Origin: Thermovorax subterraneus | GTDB taxonomy: Bacteria > Bacillota > Thermosediminibacteria > Thermosediminibacterales > Thermosediminibacteraceae | Length of the DNA stretch: 64,000 nt | Assembly (NCBI GenBank): GCA_021608145.1 | Contig: JAKIHM010000008.1 | Coordinates: 19,765 to 83,764 of the forward strand | Direction of reading: 5' to 3' | Shown: positions 58,614 to 64,000 of the stretch, piece by piece | Numbering within the stretch: the first letter of the stretch is position 1 | How the letters are laid out: every line of letters begins with the position of its first letter | Made by a program: the position numbers and the translations under genes | Notes under the pieces: model-generated | Databases searched by the model: none | Told to the model about the DNA's origin: nothing | What the model saw: only the letters and a program-made list of their open reading frames with translations

Positions 58614-59650
58614 AACTGAAACCAGATTATAAACCCATTGTTTTTCTAGCACTTGCCACCGTCTTGGTAACTTTTGCTTTGTTCGTTACAATAGAATATT
58701 TTCTCCCTTTTGCAATAGGCATAATTATCGCTTTAATTATTGACCCAATAGTAAATTACTTTGAGTTAAAACTTAAAATCCAACGAGGTTTAGCTGTCAC
58801 TATAGTCTTACTTGCAATCATTTCGTCTTTTGGGTATTTAATCATCCTTGCAATTTCAAGATTAATATTCGAGGTAGGGAAATTGGTCAATACATTGCCT
58901 AATTATACTGACTATTTGAACTCCTTTTTTGATAGTATCAGTACATTTGTTTTTTCTATTTACGACATCATACCTGATGAAGTCGTGGACTACCTTTCTA
59001 AAAACTGGGGGCAAATTATTACTTATCTAACAGGTTTCTTATCAAAATTTTATGCTCTTGCGGAAAAACTTGTCGTTATACCAAACTTACTTATATTCCT
59101 TCTTTTTACATTTTTATCTAGCTTCTTTTTTGCGAAAGACAAAACCAAGATAATATCTTCCATAAAAAACATCCTCCCGCATAGTTGGTATAGAAAAATA
59201 GAAATAATACAATCAGAGCTAATTTCATCTGCCATAGGATTGATTAAAGCTCAAACAATATTGATATTTATTTCGACAATTATTACAATAGTGGGGTTTT
59301 ATATTCTAAAAGTAGATTATGCTCTAACTTTAGGTATAATATGCGGTCTTCTTGATATACTTCCAATTATTGGACCAAGTTTAATATTCGTTCCATGGGC
59401 AATTGCGGCGTTGCTCCTAGGAAATTTAAAATTTTCCCTGTCGTTGATAATTTTGCATCTTGTTGTTTCTGGAATGCGTCAGATTTTGCAGGCAAAAGTT
59501 ATAGGTACTCATTTAGGATTAAATCCTTTAGTAGCCTTAATATCAATATACGTCGGCGTAAGATTGTTCGGGTTCATGGGGTTATTTATAGGACCAATGG
59601 TGGCTGTAATTGTCAAAGCTATACTTCAATCGGGTTTTTTGCGTTCTTAA
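58610..59650 (+). CDS. ytvI: Sporulation membrane protein YtvI (AI-2E transporter family)
   Basis: This 346-residue protein of the AI-2E exporter (UPF0118) family has seven to eight membrane helices. The N-terminal EYFLPFAIGIIIALIIDPIVNYFE and the C-terminal LLDILPIIGPSLIFVPWAI and AKVIGTHLGLNPLVALISIYVG motifs fit the YtvI subgroup. It occupies the place between cdsA and rseP where dxr normally lies. TTG 58610 is the start. The transported solute is unknown. Confidence 0.86.
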   Translation: MKLKPDYKPIVFLALATVLVTFALFVTIEYFLPFAIGIIIALIIDPIVNYFELKLKIQRGLAVTIVLLAIISSFGYLIILAISRLIFEVGKLVNTLPNYTDYLNSFFDSISTFVFSIYDIIPDEVVDYLSKNWGQIITYLTGFLSKFYALAEKLVVIPNLLIFLLFTFLSSFFFAKDKTKIISSIKNILPHSWYRKIEIIQSELISSAIGLIKAQTILIFISTIITIVGFYILKVDYALTLGIICGLLDILPIIGPSLIFVPWAIAALLLGNLKFSLSLIILHLVVSGMRQILQAKVIGTHLGLNPLVALISIYVGVRLFGFMGLFIGPMVAVIVKAILQSGFLRS

Positions 59651-59677
59651 AAATAAAAAAACCGGAAGGTGAACAAG

Positions 59678-60679
59678 TTGAACACAATAGCAATTTCAAT
59701 TATAGTATTCGGTGCCCTTGTCTTTTTTCATGAGCTGGGGCATTTTTTGGTGGCAAAATTATGCTCTATAAAGGTTAATGAATTTAGTTTAGGGTTTGGC
59801 CCAACATTAGTATCGTTTAAAAAAGGTGAAACTTTATATTCAGTCCGCGCCTTACCTTTAGGTGGATATGTAAAGATGGAGGGTGAAGACGAAAAAAGTG
59901 GAGATCCAAGAGCTTTCAGCAACAAACCCGTGGGAGCAAGAATGGCAGTTGTAATAGCAGGTCCGATGATGAACCTGCTGATGGCAGTTATATTAATATC
60001 TCTAATAGGATTTTTTGGAGGAGTTGCAACTACAAAAGTTGAAGTTATACCAAATTCTCCAGCAGAGTTAGCAGGGATTAAGGATGGAGATATTATTGTA
60101 GCTATAGATAATAAGAAAATTTCATCGTGGGATGAAACGGTAAGCATAATCAGCCAGAAACCCAATCAAACATTAGAACTAGAAATCCTAAGAAATGGAG
60201 AAAAAAAAGAAATTTCGGTAACGGCGAAACAAGAACCAGAAACCGGTAGGGGCGTAATTGGCATAAAATCAGTGGTTATAAGATATTCGCTGCTATATAG
60301 TGTAAAAACAGGAGTTCAAAAGACCTTTTGGGCATCAGGTATGATTTTGTCTTCTATCCCTAGATTATTGACAGGAAGAGGTTTATCTGACTTGGTTGGA
60401 CCTTTGGGCATTGCCCATATGGTAGGAGAAGCTGCTCGATTCGGCATATTCAACGTGTTATATCTTACAGCATTCATAAGCATAAACTTAGGGCTTTTGA
60501 ACCTTTTGCCGGTTCCCGCTCTAGATGGAAGCCGTTTAGTTTTCCTGTTGGTGGAATTCTTAAGAGGAAAACCTATAGATCCCGAAAAGGAAGGTGTGAT
60601 CCACTTTTTAGGTTTTGCTCTGCTGATGCTATTGATGGCATTTGTACTTTACAGAGACTTTATGAGATTATACATGTAG
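59678..60679 (+). CDS. rseP: RIP metalloprotease RseP (site-2 protease)
   Basis: This ~333-residue membrane zinc protease has HELGH (residues 18-22) in its first helix, a PDZ domain (PNSPAELAGIKDGDIIVAIDNKKI) and the third zinc ligand in LLNLLPVPALDGSR. It cleaves membrane-bound anti-sigma factors and signal-peptide remnants. TTG 59678 has GGAAGGTGA 5 nt upstream; GTG 59669 overlaps that site. Confidence 0.95.
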   Translation: MNTIAISIIVFGALVFFHELGHFLVAKLCSIKVNEFSLGFGPTLVSFKKGETLYSVRALPLGGYVKMEGEDEKSGDPRAFSNKPVGARMAVVIAGPMMNLLMAVILISLIGFFGGVATTKVEVIPNSPAELAGIKDGDIIVAIDNKKISSWDETVSIISQKPNQTLELEILRNGEKKEISVTAKQEPETGRGVIGIKSVVIRYSLLYSVKTGVQKTFWASGMILSSIPRLLTGRGLSDLVGPLGIAHMVGEAARFGIFNVLYLTAFISINLGLLNLLPVPALDGSRLVFLLVEFLRGKPIDPEKEGVIHFLGFALLMLLMAFVLYRDFMRLYM

Positions 60680-60694
60680 GCAAGGGGAGTTAAT

Positions 60695-61849
60695 ATGGCG
60701 GATGACAGGACTTCTATTAAAAGGAGAACTACAAAAAAGGTATACGTTGGCAAGATTGGGATAGGCGGGGATTTTCCAGTATCCGTTCAATCCATGACGA
60801 ATACGAAGACTCAAGATGTGAAAGCTACCGTCAACCAAATCTTGGTTCTTGAAGAAGCAGGCTGTGATATTGTACGAGTTGCTGTTCCTGACATGGAGGC
60901 AGCTCAAGCTATTTCTGAAATTAAACGGAATATCCACATTCCGTTAGTTGCCGACATCCACTTCGACTACCGGCTTGCGATTGAGGCAATAAAGAACGGC
61001 GCAGATAAGGTACGAATAAATCCTGGCAATATTGGGGGATTAGACAGGATAAAAAAAGTCGTAGAGGCGGCTCGCGAAAGGAACATTCCCATTAGAATTG
61101 GCGTTAATTCAGGCTCATTGGAAAAAGATTTACTAGAAAAATACGGTTCGCCCTGTGCCGAAGCTTTGGTAGAAAGCGCACTAAGGCATGTAAGCATCCT
61201 TGAAGGATTGGACTTCTCCGATATAGTAATTTCTATAAAGTCTTCCGATGTATTAACCACAGTAAAAGCTTACAAAATGCTGGCAAAAAGAGTCGATTAC
61301 CCCTTCCATCTTGGAGTAACCGAAGCGGGAACGGTCTTTTCTGGTACGGTAAAATCCGCCGTGGGATTGGGCATACTGCTTTACGAGGGAATCGGAGATA
61401 CCATAAGAGTTTCGCTAACAGGTGACCCCGTTGAAGAAGTAAGGGTGGGAAAAGAGATTCTGAAAAGCCTAAATCTGATTCAAGGCGGTGTAACTCTAAT
61501 TTCATGTCCGACTTGTGGCCGCTGTCAGATAGACCTCATAGGAATAGCCAGTGAAATCGAAAAAAAATTGGCAGGCATAAAAGCACCCATAAAAGTTGCC
61601 GTGATGGGTTGCATAGTAAACGGTCCCGGCGAAGCACGAGAGGCTGACATAGGAATCGCAGGCGGAAGCGGTAGGATTGCGGTGTTCAAAAAAGGCCGTA
61701 TACTTAAAACAGTACCCGAAAGCGAGGCAGTTGACGTTTTAATATCGGAAGTTTGGAGTATGTTAGATGATAATTTGACAAAAAAAATTAACTCTGATAA
61801 AATAACAGACAAACAGCATACTGTGAATGGCGTTGATGGAGGCCAGTAA
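60695..61849 (+). CDS. ispG: 4-hydroxy-3-methylbut-2-enyl diphosphate synthase (flavodoxin)
   Basis: This 384-residue enzyme catalyses the penultimate MEP pathway step. N-terminal TIM-barrel motifs are [14 protein letters not shown] and [14 protein letters not shown]. The C-terminal [4Fe-4S] domain has [12 protein letters not shown] and [16 protein letters not shown] ~20-residue C-terminal tail after EVWSML is extra. It shows that isoprenoids come from the MEP route. It follows rseP by 15 nt. Confidence 0.97.
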   Translation: MADDRTSIKRRTTKKVYVGKIGIGGDFPVSVQSMTNTKTQDVKATVNQILVLEEAGCDIVRVAVPDMEAAQAISEIKRNIHIPLVADIHFDYRLAIEAIKNGADKVRINPGNIGGLDRIKKVVEAARERNIPIRIGVNSGSLEKDLLEKYGSPCAEALVESALRHVSILEGLDFSDIVISIKSSDVLTTVKAYKMLAKRVDYPFHLGVTEAGTVFSGTVKSAVGLGILLYEGIGDTIRVSLTGDPVEEVRVGKEILKSLNLIQGGVTLISCPTCGRCQIDLIGIASEIEKKLAGIKAPIKVAVMGCIVNGPGEAREADIGIAGGSGRIAVFKKGRILKTVPESEAVDVLISEVWSMLDDNLTKKINSDKITDKQHTVNGVDGGQ

Positions 61850-61857
61850 GAAGTAAA

Positions 61858-62047
61858 CCCGATGAAAAGAGAGCGGTCCCACAGGCTGAAAGGCCCGCCA
61901 TCGGGGGCTTCTGAAACCCACCTCCGGAGTCTGCCAAAAGTGGCCGGCACTTTGCCGTTAACCCAATGAGTAACCCTTTTGCTTTCTTATTAAAAGCAGG
62001 GTGGTACCGCGAAAAACCTTCGCCCCTTCGGTGCGAAGGTTTTTTTA
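61858..62047 (+). promoter_or_regulatory. T-box leader of proS (tRNA-Pro sensing)
   Basis: The conserved T-box sequence AGGGTGGTACCGCG is at 61998-62011. It is followed by a terminator: 10-bp stem AAACCTTCGC/GCGAAGGTTT (62014-62023 with 62033-62042) and a T run. Stem I lies upstream (from about 61860). A proline codon (CCC at 61917 or CCA at 61918) sits in the expected specifier context GAAACCCA. Uncharged tRNA-Pro would favour read-through into proS. Confidence 0.9.
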
Positions 62048-62051
62048 ATAA

Positions 62052-63509
<1,458 letters not shown>

Positions 63510-63618
63510 CGGGTAGGTAATCTCTTAGCCTCGCTTTTTAAACTTCCGGCCGGTCTAACCGGCCGGGGGAAAAATACTTATACCCAATCGGGATTTTTAG
63601 AAGCGAAAATACTGTACT

Positions 63619-63647
63619 TTGTTCTCCTCTGCGTAGAGTTGTATAAA
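63619..63647 (+). promoter_or_regulatory. Candidate SigA promoter in the proS downstream region
   Basis: TTGTTC (63619-63624) is followed after 17 nt by TATAAA (63642-63647). No coding frame follows within the transcript; a terminator lies about 100 nt on. Confidence 0.4.
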
Positions 63648-63653
63648 AGTATC

Positions 63654-63752
63654 TGAAATCAAACAGATTTACAAAAATTATCCCCAAAAGCCTTCTTATC
63701 ATGACATCACTAAAGAGGTAATTTCACATAAACAGCTACCTCTGTTTTTTTT
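63654..63752 (+). ncRNA. Candidate small RNA, about 100 nt
   Basis: It is bounded by the promoter above and by a terminator: stem AGAGGTA/TACCTCT (63714-63720 with 63737-63743) plus eight T. It contains a small 5' hairpin (ATCTG/CAGAT, 63651-63655 with 63664-63668) and no reading frame with a ribosome site. It matches no RNA family I know. Confidence 0.3.
63714..63752 (+). terminator. Rho-independent terminator in the proS downstream region
   Basis: A 7-bp stem with 16-nt loop is followed by T8 (63745-63752). Confidence 0.6.
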
Positions 63753-63935
63753 ATGGCTTTTTCGGCGGGTTTAAAAAAAATATATTTATAATAAAGCATA
63801 CACTGACCTTCAAAATCCGCAAGTGAATTTAAAGATACAGAACTTTTGGATTTCGAAGAAGGCCCAACGACAGAGGCAGTGTAAAATTTAAGTAGGTGAC
63901 AAGAAGGAAGAAGGCTTGCAAATGTAGAAAAAAAG

Positions 63936-63983
63936 ACCTCACCACCCAAAACACAACACAAACCACCAAAAGGAGTGTGAGGT
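63936..63983 (+). other. Inverted repeat flanking the ribosome site of the last gene
   Basis: ACCTCAC (63936-63942) pairs with GTGAGGT (63977-63983), enclosing a C/A-rich loop and the AAAGGAGTG site. It could reduce translation from read-through RNA. Similar hairpins protect some transposase genes, but identity cannot be told here. Confidence 0.35.
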
Positions 63984-63986
63984 TTT

Positions 63987-64000
63987 ATGTTAAATATTCG
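63987..64000 (+). CDS. Start of an unidentified gene cut by the window edge
   Basis: ATG 63987 has AAAGGAGTG about 9 nt upstream. Only four whole codons (MLNI) are visible, so no function can be assigned. Confidence 0.45.

Larger units (their letters stand above)
63510..63986 (+). other. 477-bp stretch without a convincing gene after proS
   Basis: No frame here has a ribosome site and plausible protein. It holds a perfect GC palindrome-hairpin CCGGCCGGT/ACCGGCCGG (63546-63554 with 63558-63566) without a T tract, a promoter-terminator pair that may define a small RNA (63654-63752), and a hairpin at the start of the next gene. An 83-codon frame on the - strand (63961-63710) looks like chance. 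Confidence 0.6.

Noticed and set aside
63710..63961. 83-codon frame on the - strand near the right end
   Set aside because: No ribosome site, no recognisable motif, and it runs across a terminator hairpin.
63936..64000. Insertion sequence beginning at the right edge
   Set aside because: The hairpin around the RBS resembles transposase leaders, but only four codons are visible and no terminal repeat could be paired, so it was not called.

Overview
The window is a low-GC Firmicutes chromosome segment. It looks like an anaerobic endospore former of class Clostridia, probably thermophilic or otherwise extremophilic (inference). The evidence is the sporulation gene set (sigK, spoIIIAA-AH, spoIVB, spo0A, spoIIM, dacF, spoIIAA-spoIIAB-sigF, spoVACDE), the many TTG/GTG starts with strong AGGAGG sites, a proline T-box, a 2-hydroxyacyl-CoA-dehydratase-like activase cluster, and an OLE RNA with its OapA partner, which is known mainly from extremophilic and anaerobic Firmicutes. 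Nearly all genes lie on the + strand; one P-type ATPase with its riboswitch leader is on the - strand.

Layout: 1-3480 holds the 3' end of alaS, ireB, an Fe-S aldo/keto reductase, ruvX, a DUF1292 gene and fur. 3521-6226 (-) is a Ca2+/Mn2+-type P-ATPase behind a yybP-ykoY manganese riboswitch. 6650-11221 holds queT, mltG, a class B PBP, uninterrupted sigK and a yqeG-type phosphatase. 11316-18237 is a type IV pilus-like operon (pilB, pilC, four prepilins, comFB, pilM, pilN, pilO). 18344-20507 holds a Xaa-Pro peptidase, efp and an acidic zinc-ribbon protein. 20605-25673 is the complete spoIIIA operon. 25766-29749 holds Asp23/amaP/DUF2273, nusB, xseAB and ispA. 29852-30456 is the ~605-nt OLE RNA, followed by oapA, tlyA, a membrane PD-(D/E)XK-like gene, nadK, argR, recN, spoIVB and spo0A. 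38059-43495 is a steA-steB-glycosyltransferase-DUF3866-Nudix-EndoQ group. 43559-50722 holds spoIIM, xerD, dacF, the spoIIA operon and a spoVA operon that includes dodecin and two unknown small proteins. 50876-53923 is a three-gene dehydratase/activase cluster. 54066-63509 holds rpsB, tsf, pyrH, frr, an unannotated 67-codon gene, uppS, cdsA, ytvI, rseP, ispG and a T-box-controlled proS. The last ~490 bp have no convincing complete gene but may contain a small RNA.

Three things stand out. First, the 3' strand of OLE helix P1 overlaps a short hairpin that would mask the oapA ribosome binding site and also resembles a terminator. Second, four sporulation genes (sigK, spoIVB, spoIIM, dacF) share one architecture: the candidate sporulation promoter lies over the upstream arm of a hairpin whose downstream arm is either the ribosome binding site or a terminator arm. 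Read-through mRNA from upstream genes would fold and be silenced, while the sporulation transcript would lack the upstream arm. Third, a small gene between frr and uppS appears to start with ATT.

All regulatory calls are pattern matches made by eye. Family assignments rest on recognised motifs and gene order, not on database searches.
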